DNA of 6,074 nt from Pseudomonas sp. (GCA_029239415.1 JAQZAY010000238.1:1-6074); one strand, 5' to 3'; positions 1-6,074 are shown, counted from the first letter of the stretch. A program made the numbers and translations. Notes: a model not told the origin generated them from the sequence alone.

Positions 1-471
1 GCGCGTCAGCAGGTCGTGAATGTCGCCCAGTTGATTCAGGCTGTTGACGAAGGCTCGCACCAAGGGATAGTGGCTGGTCTGCGAGACCATGCTCTTGCAG
101 GGTTCGAATTCGGCCAGCAGTACCTGATCATGTCGATGCACCAGCAGTTGCAGCAGCTCGCCCGAGGCTCTTTCGGCGCATAGCCGCACGTTGCTGATAT
201 GAAAGGGGAACTGGTCCTGCTCCGGCACTTGCTGGAGCTGCGAGGCCAGGTCGAACCCGGCATCGAGGAAGGTGCGGGCGTCCAGGCCGATCAGTGCCTG
301 CGCAGATTGCCCCAGCCAACGCTCGGCGTTTTCGCTGGCCTGCAGGATGCTGAAGTCACGTTCGTCCAGCACGAGCAAAAACCCCTGCGGCTGGATGCTG
401 CCAGGCACACGAATCGGTTCCTGGGCGCAGCGTTCGATGGCGTGCTGGAGAGAAGGATCGGCGGTGGTCAA
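1..471 (-). CDS. bphP: Bacteriophytochrome, N-terminal part (gene runs off the left edge)
   Basis: This encodes the first 157 residues of a red/far-red light sensor. In the family, a biliverdin chromophore held by PAS-GAF-PHY domains controls an output module, usually a histidine kinase in the cytoplasm. What is visible is the N-terminal extension and most of the PAS domain. Cys15 sits in CAQEPIRVPGSIQPQG, at the spacing of the biliverdin-attaching cysteine in canonical sequences (C-x-x-E-P-I-H-I-P-G-x-I-Q-P-H-G). It is followed by FLLVLDE, a SENAERWLG stretch, a FDLASQL-type helix and PFHISNVRL. The first His of the motif is Arg here and the second is Gln, which is unusual. The start is TTG at 471-469: the frame has an in-frame TGA shortly upstream, no ATG or GTG in between, and GGGAG lies 7 bases before the TTG. 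The GAF, PHY and output domains lie outside the window, so the output type is unknown. No heme oxygenase gene (bphO) lies immediately upstream. Confidence 0.87.
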   Translation of the reverse strand, partial: MTTADPSLQHAIERCAQEPIRVPGSIQPQGFLLVLDERDFSILQASENAERWLGQSAQALIGLDARTFLDAGFDLASQLQQVPEQDQFPFHISNVRLCAERASGELLQLLVHRHDQVLLAEFEPCKSMVSQTSHYPLVRAFVNSLNQLGDIHDLLTR

Positions 472-478
472 GGTAACG

Positions 479-483
479 CTCCC
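479..483 (-). promoter_or_regulatory. Ribosome binding site for the phytochrome gene; decides the TTG start
   Basis: GGGAG read on the minus strand lies 7 bases upstream of the TTG at 471-469. An in-frame TGA sits seven codons before this TTG, and no ATG or GTG occurs in between. The site therefore fixes the start at TTG despite the rare codon. Confidence 0.6.
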
Positions 484-518
484 GGTCCGTCACGCGTGGC
501 GCGGACGTGTAGGCACAT

Positions 519-524
519 AGCATA
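519..524 (-). promoter_or_regulatory. Weak candidate -10 element for the phytochrome gene
   Basis: TATGCT on the minus strand matches the sigma-70 -10 consensus at four of six positions and lies about 48 bases upstream of the TTG start. The -35 side, a T-rich run (TTTTCT) about 17 bases further upstream, is a poor match. The position and the local AT-richness make it plausible, but it is only a candidate. Confidence 0.25.
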
Positions 525-717
525 GGACTGTCTACGGTATCAGAAAAAGGCTGTGATTACCGGCTCAAGGCTCATCTGAAAGCAAACACCCTTTCCGGTT
601 TCATGAGCGCTGCGTGTGGCTGACGATCGGCAGGGGCGGGTTGTCACATCAGGGCGCAGACATAGCTACCACCGGCACACGGGGGTGGGCGCGCACGCTC
701 GAATGCCCCCTGCACAC

Positions 718-722
718 GAGAG
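718..722 (+). promoter_or_regulatory. Ribosome binding site for the effector gene; decides the ATG start at 731
   Basis: GAGAG lies 8 bases upstream of the ATG at 731. The open frame extends further upstream to a GTG at 614, but that codon has no Shine-Dalgarno-like sequence before it. The extra 39 residues it would add look like translated leader and not like protein of this family. Confidence 0.5.
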
Positions 723-730
723 ACCGCGTC

Positions 731-3700
731 ATGTCCGAACATCTCGCCCCTGATGCCAGCATCGACACCTTGATCGCCCGCCAGTTACCGACATGGATGC
801 GCGCGGCGCCGGCCGATCTGCGCACTGCCTTGCGCAGCCACCTGCTGGCCCAACAACGCGCACATGCTCAGGCCAAGCGCTTGCTCGGCAGCGTGCAAGC
901 GCTTCCAGCGTTCGCCGAAGCGCTACTCTCTCCAGCGCTGGAACGTCAGCTTGGGTTCAGCGTGGACGTACGCACCAGCCAGCTCGATCTGGTGACCTAC
1001 CTGCAGGAAGCTGGCGCCAGTCTTGGCCTGGCCACTACCGTCAAGCGACATGCCAGCAAGCAAAGCTTGCTGGCAGCTGCCTTGCACAACTTCCATGCCA
1101 GCGAAACGGTGGCCGACGCGTTTTCATCGGAAACGAAGATCGTCGATGCCGACTGCCGACCCATCGCGCTGACGGCTGAACGCTTCGCCGCATTGTGCCG
1201 GACGCTGGACATCGGTGCGCAATACCAGCGGCACCTCAAGGCGACGCTGGCACCCAACGGGCCGGCTGGCAGCGTGGTTGCGCGCACCTTGGAAGATGCA
1301 TTGCGCACTGCCTTGGCCGCAGATGCCTGCCTGGCTCGCCTGCGGGGTGGGTTGGATCAAGCCAATTATCGTCGTCTGATCGCGCTGACCTCGCCGGTGC
1401 CTGTCGTACCGCCCGATAGGCAGGTATTGAAAGGACATTCGTTGCGTGTGCTGGGTAAGCGTATCGAAGGCGCCCTGGCGTTCGAGGTCTGGTCGGATGC
1501 ATCGCACTCAGCCACGCTCGAGAGCATCATCGCCTGGGTTCCGAATGATCCCATTGCCCCTTTGTCCCTGCATGCGTCCTGGCGCGCACTATCGATCGCC
1601 TTGGCCGGACGCCTTGCTGCGCCAGGTTATGCGGCGTTCTTCGAGCGCTTCTTGTCCAGGCAGGATCGGCCGGGGTTCAGGCGGGTGCTGACACGCAACC
1701 TGCGTGAGGCCACTCCCAGTGCCCCGATCGAAGTCGATGGCAGGCATGAGGCGATCGAGGGGGATGTCTTCTCGTACGTGCGTCGACGACAAGTCGACGG
1801 CATGCTCGCCGAGGCCAAGTACCTGGCCGTACCCACCGATGAAGAGGATCGCAAGGCGAGGGCAGCCAGGCTGGAGGCTTACGCCCGTGCCGGCCTGGAC
1901 TTGCTGGGGTTGGCCAGCCTGTTCATCCCGGGTCTGGGTACGGCGATGATGGGCATCGCGGCCGTGCAACTGGCCAACGAGGTCTATGAGGGCTATGAAG
2001 ATTGGCAGCTGGGCGATCGCGAAGCTGCCATGGAACACCTGTTCGCGGTCGCCGAAGGCATCGTGACCAATGCAGCAGGGGCAGTTGCGCCTCCCGCCGT
2101 GATGCGATTGGCCCAGCGAGCCCTGTTCGTGGATGGGCTGGCGCCTGTCGTCACCGCGCGTGGCGCGCTGCGCCTGCTTGATCCAAGTCTGCCAGGCTAC
2201 GCCACATCGGCGTTCGAAGGCGTCGAGCAGCCTGTGAACGTACGTCATGTGTCAGGACAGGCCGGTACGCTACGGCTCGAACGCTCGAGCGAGCACGCGT
2301 GTTGGCAGATCATTCATCCCTCGCGCGAAGGGGCGTATTCACCCGTTGTGCATGACAATCCCGCCGGTGGCTGGCGCCATGCCCTGGAAGAACCTCAGCA
2401 TTGGAGCGACCGCGGCGAATTGGTGCGCAGACTCGACAGCGAGACGGCCAGTGCCAGCGATGAGGCGGTCCGTTTCGCCCTGCACGTGACGGCCACGGAC
2501 GAGGATCAACTGCGGCGTCTTCACCTGGAGGGTGCAGCGGCGCCCGCGCGGCTGCGCGATGCCTTGCATCGATACGAGCTGCACCGTCGGTTCCCGACTC
2601 TGCAAGGCGCCGCGTTCGAAGCGCAGGTGGCAGTGGCTCAGCCAGCGGTGCAGACCGCCGCGCAAGTGCTGCGGCGTGATTTTCCAGGTCTGACCCCGCG
2701 CTGTGCCAATGAATTGGTCGAGCACGCCAGCCAGGCTCAGCAACGACGGTTGCTCGACGAGCAGCGGGTTCCTCTGGCGCTGGCGCAGCAAGCACGCTGG
2801 ATGCTGCACGACGCACGCCTTGACCGAGCCTCGGCGGGATTGATCCTGGCGCAGGCAGGCGGACGCGACACGGAAAAACTGGCGCTAGGCCTGATCGATG
2901 CGATCGCGCCTTGGAGCGAAGACGTGCGCCTGGAGATTCGCCAAGACAGCTGGCAGGGCGCCCTGATCGCCCAGTCAACGGCCAAGGCCGATGCCCAGGC
3001 CAGTGTGATCGTCAGCAGGCAAGGACATTACCATTGCGTGGATGCGACGGGCCAGCTCATTGCAGGTAGCCGACTCGAAGGCACATTGAACGAAGCATTG
3101 CTGTCAAGGCTCGGGCCTTTGCAGAAACTGCTGCTGGGCGAGGCGACCCTGACACCATCGGCCTTGGGCGAGCGACTGCTCGAGCAGGCGAATCAGTCGC
3201 GCGAACTGGCAGCGCAAGCCCTCGGCATGGCTACGGCCCGGCAAGGATTCAGACCGCCGGTACGCATCGGAGACGGGCGCATAGGCTATCCACTGAACGG
3301 GCGGGGGGAGAGCAGTCGGCAGGCATTCGCGCGCGGCCTGCGTCAGATCTACCCGACGTACACTGATGCCGATGTCGAGGCATGCCTGCGCGGTTTGCGC
3401 GAGCAAGGCCTCGACCCGTGGAATTATCTGCATGACATCCATCAGCAATGCGCTACGTTGCGAGCGGCCCTGGAAGCATGGCAAGCCGAACCGGGCCCTT
3501 CTCTGCGAGCGCTTCGACGACGCGAGGTCGCCACACGAATCCGTCGCTGTTGGCGCCGCAAGCAAGGTGGCTACGATGGCAGGCGACTGGTGATCGAAGG
3601 TGAGCGTGTGGGAGCGCTGCCTTCGATACCTGAGAGCGTCGACTTCGGAAACGTGCATGAGCTGATCCTGCGCGACATGGACTTGCTTGAGGTGCCCGAG

Positions 3701-5062
3701 TCGTTCCTGCGTCGCTTCGCCAACCTGCGTGTCCTGGATCTGCGTCACAATCAACTGACACGCTTGCCCGGTGGCCTCGAAGCGCTGGAGCACATGGTGG
3801 AATTGCGATTGGGTTACAACCGCCTCGTCTGGGATGTCCAGAGTGACCAGCGCCTCGCAGCGCTGACACGGCTCGAGCGTCTGGAGTTGTCGGGCAATCC
3901 GCTGCGTGTTTCCCCTGACCTTTCCAGTTTGCGTCACCTGCGCCATGTGTCGTTGCGCGATACCAGGCTCACGCAGATGCCGTTATGGCCGCAACGACGT
4001 CCTTTCGTGGAGGGGGTCGACCTGCGCGACAATGCCATTGAGCAGGTGCGACCGGTCTGGTCGCGCTTCCTGCGGCGCCTGTTCGTGCATGACAACCCCC
4101 TCGACAGTGCCAGCGTGTCCGAGGTCAACCGGGCCGTACAAGCGGGCGCGACTGCGTCCGGCGCTCAAGACATCGCTCATGTCCATGCGGTGGTCGATAC
4201 CAGCATCCGTGATCATTGGCTGAGCAACCTGCGCGAGCACGAGCGTGCGTCGCACCGGGCTTTGTGGAACGCGGTCCAGTCTGAGCCGGGTAGCAATGAC
4301 CTGATGCGCTTCTTCGCCGATCTGGCCAGGTCCAATGAGTTTCTGCTCGAGCCGCAGCGGTTGACCAGGCGCGTGTGGCGCATCTTGCGCGCCTGCGAGC
4401 GGGATGCCTCCGTCAGAGAGGCCCTGTTCCTGCACGCCTCTGGCCCTCGCAGTTGCGCTGATCGAGGATTGCTCGTACTCAGTCAGCTGGAGGTCTGTGC
4501 GCTCGTGTCCGAGCATACCCGAGGCCGAACGGGGGCCTCGGCCACCCATGCGCTCCTGCGGCTGGGGCGCTCGCTGCATCGGCTCGAGGAAGTGGATCGT
4601 CTCGCGATCGCGCACGTACAAAAGTTACGACGTGGGGACCCGACCCGGCCAGTAGACGAGATCGAAGTCGTCATGGCCTATCGGGTCAATCTAAGGGCGG
4701 CATTGGGTTTGCCGGAGCAGCCGGACTACATGTATTACGCATCCCATAGCCGCGTCAGCCTCCTCGACCTGAGTGCGGCGCGTGTGTCGATATTGACGCA
4801 AGAGACCCAGGAAGCGTTGGCCACCTCACTGCTCCAGCGAGATTTCTGGATCGCCCACCTGCGCCAGCGTTTCGGGCACTTGGTGGAGGAGATGAATGCT
4901 CCGTTCCACGTCCGTTTGGAAGCCTTGGAGGGGTGGGGAGCGTCAGGGAGCGAGCAGGCCTATCTCGATAACGTTGAGCAGCTGGTACAAGAGCGTGAGG
5001 CTGCCGAGCGCGCGCTCTTGTTGAGATTGACGTTGGAGGAGTTGCGAAATGTACCCATCTGA
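731..5062 (+). CDS. NEL-type E3 ubiquitin ligase effector with N-terminal toxin-like (DUF6543) region and leucine-rich repeats
   Basis: This is a predicted effector that ubiquitinates host proteins: NEL enzymes take ubiquitin from a eukaryotic E2 onto a catalytic cysteine and pass it to a target chosen by the LRRs. From ATG 731 it has 1443 residues. Residues about 10-830 match my recollection of the Pseudomonas DUF6543 'dermonecrotic toxin' proteins: LPTWMRAAPADLR near the start, a Gly/Ala-rich hydrophobic segment at 388-415, GAYSPVVHDNPAGGWRH near 530, FPGLTPRCANEL near 650, and GRIGYPLNGRGE near 845. An Arg-rich stretch at about 927-945 precedes about seven LRRs at 970-1125, mostly 23 residues long (NLRVLDLRHNQLTRLP). 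NEL spans about 1161-1400, with Cys1242-Ala-Asp1244-Arg as the CxD catalytic motif, then LHRLEEVDRLAIAHV and VDEIEVVMAYR (1308 on), all diagnostic. A charged helical tail ends the protein. No signal peptide is seen. It is monocistronic, with no secretion genes nearby. NEL and LRR are secure; the export route, target and N-terminal function are inference. Confidence 0.93.
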   Translation: MSEHLAPDASIDTLIARQLPTWMRAAPADLRTALRSHLLAQQRAHAQAKRLLGSVQALPAFAEALLSPALERQLGFSVDVRTSQLDLVTYLQEAGASLGLATTVKRHASKQSLLAAALHNFHASETVADAFSSETKIVDADCRPIALTAERFAALCRTLDIGAQYQRHLKATLAPNGPAGSVVARTLEDALRTALAADACLARLRGGLDQANYRRLIALTSPVPVVPPDRQVLKGHSLRVLGKRIEGALAFEVWSDASHSATLESIIAWVPNDPIAPLSLHASWRALSIALAGRLAAPGYAAFFERFLSRQDRPGFRRVLTRNLREATPSAPIEVDGRHEAIEGDVFSYVRRRQVDGMLAEAKYLAVPTDEEDRKARAARLEAYARAGLDLLGLASLFIPGLGTAMMGIAAVQLANEVYEGYEDWQLGDREAAMEHLFAVAEGIVTNAAGAVAPPAVMRLAQRALFVDGLAPVVTARGALRLLDPSLPGYATSAFEGVEQPVNVRHVSGQAGTLRLERSSEHACWQIIHPSREGAYSPVVHDNPAGGWRHALEEPQHWSDRGELVRRLDSETASASDEAVRFALHVTATDEDQLRRLHLEGAAAPARLRDALHRYELHRRFPTLQGAAFEAQVAVAQPAVQTAAQVLRRDFPGLTPRCANELVEHASQAQQRRLLDEQRVPLALAQQARWMLHDARLDRASAGLILAQAGGRDTEKLALGLIDAIAPWSEDVRLEIRQDSWQGALIAQSTAKADAQASVIVSRQGHYHCVDATGQLIAGSRLEGTLNEALLSRLGPLQKLLLGEATLTPSALGERLLEQANQSRELAAQALGMATARQGFRPPVRIGDGRIGYPLNGRGESSRQAFARGLRQIYPTYTDADVEACLRGLREQGLDPWNYLHDIHQQCATLRAALEAWQAEPGPSLRALRRREVATRIRRCWRRKQGGYDGRRLVIEGERVGALPSIPESVDFGNVHELILRDMDLLEVPESFLRRFANLRVLDLRHNQLTRLPGGLEALEHMVELRLGYNRLVWDVQSDQRLAALTRLERLELSGNPLRVSPDLSSLRHLRHVSLRDTRLTQMPLWPQRRPFVEGVDLRDNAIEQVRPVWSRFLRRLFVHDNPLDSASVSEVNRAVQAGATASGAQDIAHVHAVVDTSIRDHWLSNLREHERASHRALWNAVQSEPGSNDLMRFFADLARSNEFLLEPQRLTRRVWRILRACERDASVREALFLHASGPRSCADRGLLVLSQLEVCALVSEHTRGRTGASATHALLRLGRSLHRLEEVDRLAIAHVQKLRRGDPTRPVDEIEVVMAYRVNLRAALGLPEQPDYMYYASHSRVSLLDLSAARVSILTQETQEALATSLLQRDFWIAHLRQRFGHLVEEMNAPFHVRLEALEGWGASGSEQAYLDNVEQLVQEREAAERALLLRLTLEELRNVPI

Positions 5063-5238
5063 GGCCTCTGGCGCTCGTCGTGACAGGGGGGATCCTGCTT
5101 GCGGAGGGCCCCGAGTCACGGTTGCCGAGACGTCATCCAGATCAAGTGAACCTTGAGAGGGGCGACAGTGGACTGCCCATCCCATGCCGAACGGCACGAC
5201 CAGCCGTGCAGCGGGCCGCGAACGCGGCCCCTGTCTAG
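5063..5238. other. Convergent intergenic region
   Basis: These 176 bases lie between the stop of the effector gene and the stop of the DUF934 gene, so they need termination signals and no promoters. There is no credible open frame. Apart from the hairpin at 5213-5230, I see only short G+C-rich palindromes such as TGCCG-AA-CGGCA at 5185-5196. No T-run follows the effector stop codon. Confidence 0.5.
5213..5230. terminator. GC-rich hairpin, possible shared terminator of the two convergent genes
   Basis: GGGCCGCG-AA-CGCGGCCC is a perfect inverted repeat (8-bp arms, or 7-bp arms with a GAAC loop). It lies 9 bases beyond the DUF934 stop codon and 150 bases beyond the effector stop. Its position between two convergent genes suits a bidirectional terminator. 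Neither side has a proper U-tract: the plus side has only CTGTCT. Intrinsic termination is therefore uncertain, and it may act as a 3'-end stabilising structure. Confidence 0.45.
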
Positions 5239-5733
5239 TCAACGGCGACGAAACAGCGGTAGCGGCTCGTCGGCTGCGGCCTGGTAGGTCACCGAGAAGT
5301 CCTTCAGGCCTTCGAGCGCAGCCTCTGGGTCCTTGTCGGCACGAATGGCGAAGGCGTCGAACCCGCAGCGTGCCATGTAGAACAGCTGGTCGCGCAGCAC
5401 GTCGCCGATGGCTCGCAACTCGCCCTTGTACTGATAGCGGTCACGCAGCAGGCGGGCGTTGGAGTAGCTGCGCCCATCGGTGAAGGCGGGGAAATTGAGG
5501 GCGATGACCTGGAAGTGCTGCACGTCATCGCCGATCTCCTCGGCCTGCTCGTCGCTGTCCAGCCAGATACCCAGGCCACCGTCGCGGGCTTTCAGGGCAT
5601 GGCCATGGTCGCGCCACAGCTGCAACGGCACGATGTAGTCGTCGCAGTTGGTCAGCTCGTCGAACGAGGCGTCCTTGGGCAGCAGGTGCCAGGTTTCGTC
5701 GACGAGCTGCTGGTGCTTAATGATTCGCTGCAT
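5239..5733 (-). CDS. DUF934 family protein, cysI-linked (sulfite-assimilation partner of unproven function)
   Basis: This is a 164-residue cytoplasmic protein with no membrane segment or signal peptide. I recognise it as DUF934 (the oxidoreductase-associated family regularly found directly after cysI in proteobacteria) from the block at residues about 80-125: ALNFPAFTDGRSYSNARLLR, then YKGELRAIGDVLRDQLFYM and RCGFDAFAIR. Family members have this length, so it appears complete. The molecular function is not established; the constant pairing with the sulfite reductase hemoprotein suggests a role in sulfite reduction, for example maturation or electron supply. The start is ATG at 5733-5731, preceded by AAGGAG 7 bases upstream. 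It lies within the last 17 bases of cysI in another frame, which indicates one transcript and coupled translation. It ends in TGA at 5241-5239, just before a GC-rich hairpin. Confidence 0.9.
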   Translation of the reverse strand: MQRIIKHQQLVDETWHLLPKDASFDELTNCDDYIVPLQLWRDHGHALKARDGGLGIWLDSDEQAEEIGDDVQHFQVIALNFPAFTDGRSYSNARLLRDRYQYKGELRAIGDVLRDQLFYMARCGFDAFAIRADKDPEAALEGLKDFSVTYQAAADEPLPLFRRR

Positions 5734-6074
5734 AGACGCGCTCCTTGAAAGGATCGATGCCGATACGCTGGTAGGTATCGATGAAACGCTCGTCTTCGGT
5801 ACGTTTCTCGACGTACACGCCGATCAGCTTCTCGATCACGTCGGCCATTTCGTCCTGGGCGAAGGAGGGGCCGAGGATCTTGCCCAGGCTCGCATCGCGC
5901 GCGGCATTGCCGCCCAGCGAGACCTGATAGAACTCCTCGCCCTTCTTGTCGACGCCCAGAATGCCAATGTGGCCTACGTGGTGATGGCCACAGGCGTTCA
6001 TGCAACCGGAGATGTTCAGGTCCAGCTCGCCGATGTCGAACAGGTAGTCCAGGTCGTCGAAGCGGCGCTGGATG
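5717..6074 (-). CDS. cysI: Sulfite/nitrite reductase hemoprotein (siroheme, 4Fe-4S), C-terminal part; gene enters from the right edge
   Basis: The last 118 residues of a siroheme-[4Fe-4S] reductase that reduces sulfite to sulfide by six electrons in cysteine synthesis. The open frame runs to the right edge without an upstream start, so the true beginning is outside the window. Visible is NISGCMNACGHHHVGH, whose Cys-x3-Cys (codons near 6004-5990) is the second half of the iron-sulfur/siroheme ligand motif. The earlier Cys-x5-Cys half lies outside. It is followed by IGILGVDKKGEEFYQVSLGG, where the nitrite/sulfite reductase half-domain repeats, and a C-terminal FIDTYQRIGIDPFKERVYA block typical of pseudomonad CysI. 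The stop is TAA at 5719-5717, overlapping the DUF934 start. A ferredoxin-type nitrite reductase has the same fold. The DUF934 neighbour and the tail sequence favour sulfite reductase, but the substrate is inferred. Confidence 0.88.
   Translation of the reverse strand, partial: IQRRFDDLDYLFDIGELDLNISGCMNACGHHHVGHIGILGVDKKGEEFYQVSLGGNAARDASLGKILGPSFAQDEMADVIEKLIGVYVEKRTEDERFIDTYQRIGIDPFKERVYAANH
5741..5746 (-). promoter_or_regulatory. Strong ribosome binding site for the DUF934 gene, inside the cysI coding sequence
   Basis: AAGGAG on the minus strand lies 7 bases before the ATG at 5733. It falls inside the last codons of cysI (the FKERVYA region), so ribosomes finishing cysI arrive at it directly. 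It confirms the chosen start. Confidence 0.7.

Larger units (their letters stand above)
472..730. other. Divergent intergenic region between phytochrome and effector genes
   Basis: This stretch of about 260 bases separates two divergent genes and must hold both of their promoters. The part from about 520 to 600 is visibly richer in A+T than the surroundings, as expected for promoter DNA. On the plus strand a TTGTCA at 641-646 resembles a -35 box, but the sequence 16-17 bases downstream (around 663-668) is a poor -10, so I do not call a promoter there. I found no GG-N10-GC sigma-54 element. A short imperfect inverted repeat, CCACC (669-673) with GGTGG (684-688), could form a small hairpin in the effector mRNA leader, but it may be chance. 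I see no tRNA, small gene or mobile-element remnant here. Confidence 0.5.

Noticed and set aside
199..525. Plus-strand open frame of 108 codons
   Set aside because: It is the antisense shadow of the phytochrome gene, whose minus-strand frame gives a clear PAS domain.
669..688. Possible riboswitch or leader hairpin (CCACC...GGTGG) before the effector gene
   Set aside because: A single 5-bp stem with a 10-base loop in GC-rich DNA is expected by chance, and no known riboswitch core is recognisable.
614..730. GTG start at 614 giving the effector 39 extra N-terminal residues
   Set aside because: There is no Shine-Dalgarno sequence before the GTG, and the added residues do not look like protein of this family. 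The ATG at 731 has GAGAG 8 bases upstream and begins right before the recognisable domain.
1589..2248. Minus-strand open frame of 219 codons
   Set aside because: It is a shadow opposite the toxin-like region of the effector, with low-complexity composition and no recognisable motif.
3104..3946. Minus-strand open frame of 280 codons
   Set aside because: It is antisense to the effector gene. Its Gln/Arg-rich translation matches no family I know, and high-G+C DNA produces such long shadows.
4394..4405. Cys1222-Glu-Arg-Asp as an alternative NEL catalytic motif
   Set aside because: The spacing is CxxD instead of CxD, and Cys1242-Ala-Asp-Arg sits at the expected position after the NEL N-terminal helices.
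5184..5483. Plus-strand open frame of 99 codons spanning the hairpin and the DUF934 gene
   Set aside because: It is Arg-rich, runs across the hairpin and lies antisense to a recognised conserved gene.
1..6074. CRISPR arrays, tRNA or rRNA genes, insertion sequences, attachment sites
   Set aside because: I saw no spaced direct repeats, tRNA-like cloverleaf, transposase motifs or terminal inverted repeats on either strand.

Overview
The window looks like a chromosomal stretch of a high-G+C pseudomonad, most likely the Pseudomonas putida/entomophila/fluorescens side of the genus. Three things suggest this: a CysI-type sulfite reductase followed by a DUF934 protein, a bacteriophytochrome gene, and a very large toxin-domain/LRR/NEL protein of a kind I associate with Pseudomonas. 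No organism name can be proved from the sequence alone.

Layout. (1) 1-471, minus strand: the 5' end of a bacteriophytochrome gene (PAS chromophore-binding region with its N-terminal cysteine), starting at a TTG codon and running off the left edge. (2) 472-730: a divergent intergenic region of about 260 bases with only weak promoter candidates. (3) 731-5062, plus strand: one 1443-residue protein. It joins a long N-terminal region resembling the Pseudomonas DUF6543 'dermonecrotic toxin' family to about seven leucine-rich repeats and a C-terminal NEL (novel E3 ligase) domain with the catalytic Cys-x-Asp motif. It is a predicted ubiquitin-ligase effector aimed at eukaryotic cells. (4) 5063-5238: a convergent intergenic region with a GC-rich hairpin. 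(5) 5239-5733, minus strand: a DUF934 protein. (6) 5717-6074, minus strand: the 3' end of the sulfite/nitrite reductase hemoprotein gene (cysI), overlapping the DUF934 gene by 17 bases.

How the genes relate. cysI and the DUF934 gene form a translationally coupled sulfur-assimilation unit. The phytochrome gene diverges from the effector gene and belongs to a separate light-sensing function. The effector gene stands alone as a monocistronic accessory gene between them, with no secretion apparatus, chaperone, transposase, integrase or tRNA visible in the window. The most notable item is the effector: its catalytic domain is that of the IpaH/SspH/SlrP ligases, but it is carried on a much longer protein with a different N-terminus and a different LRR class.
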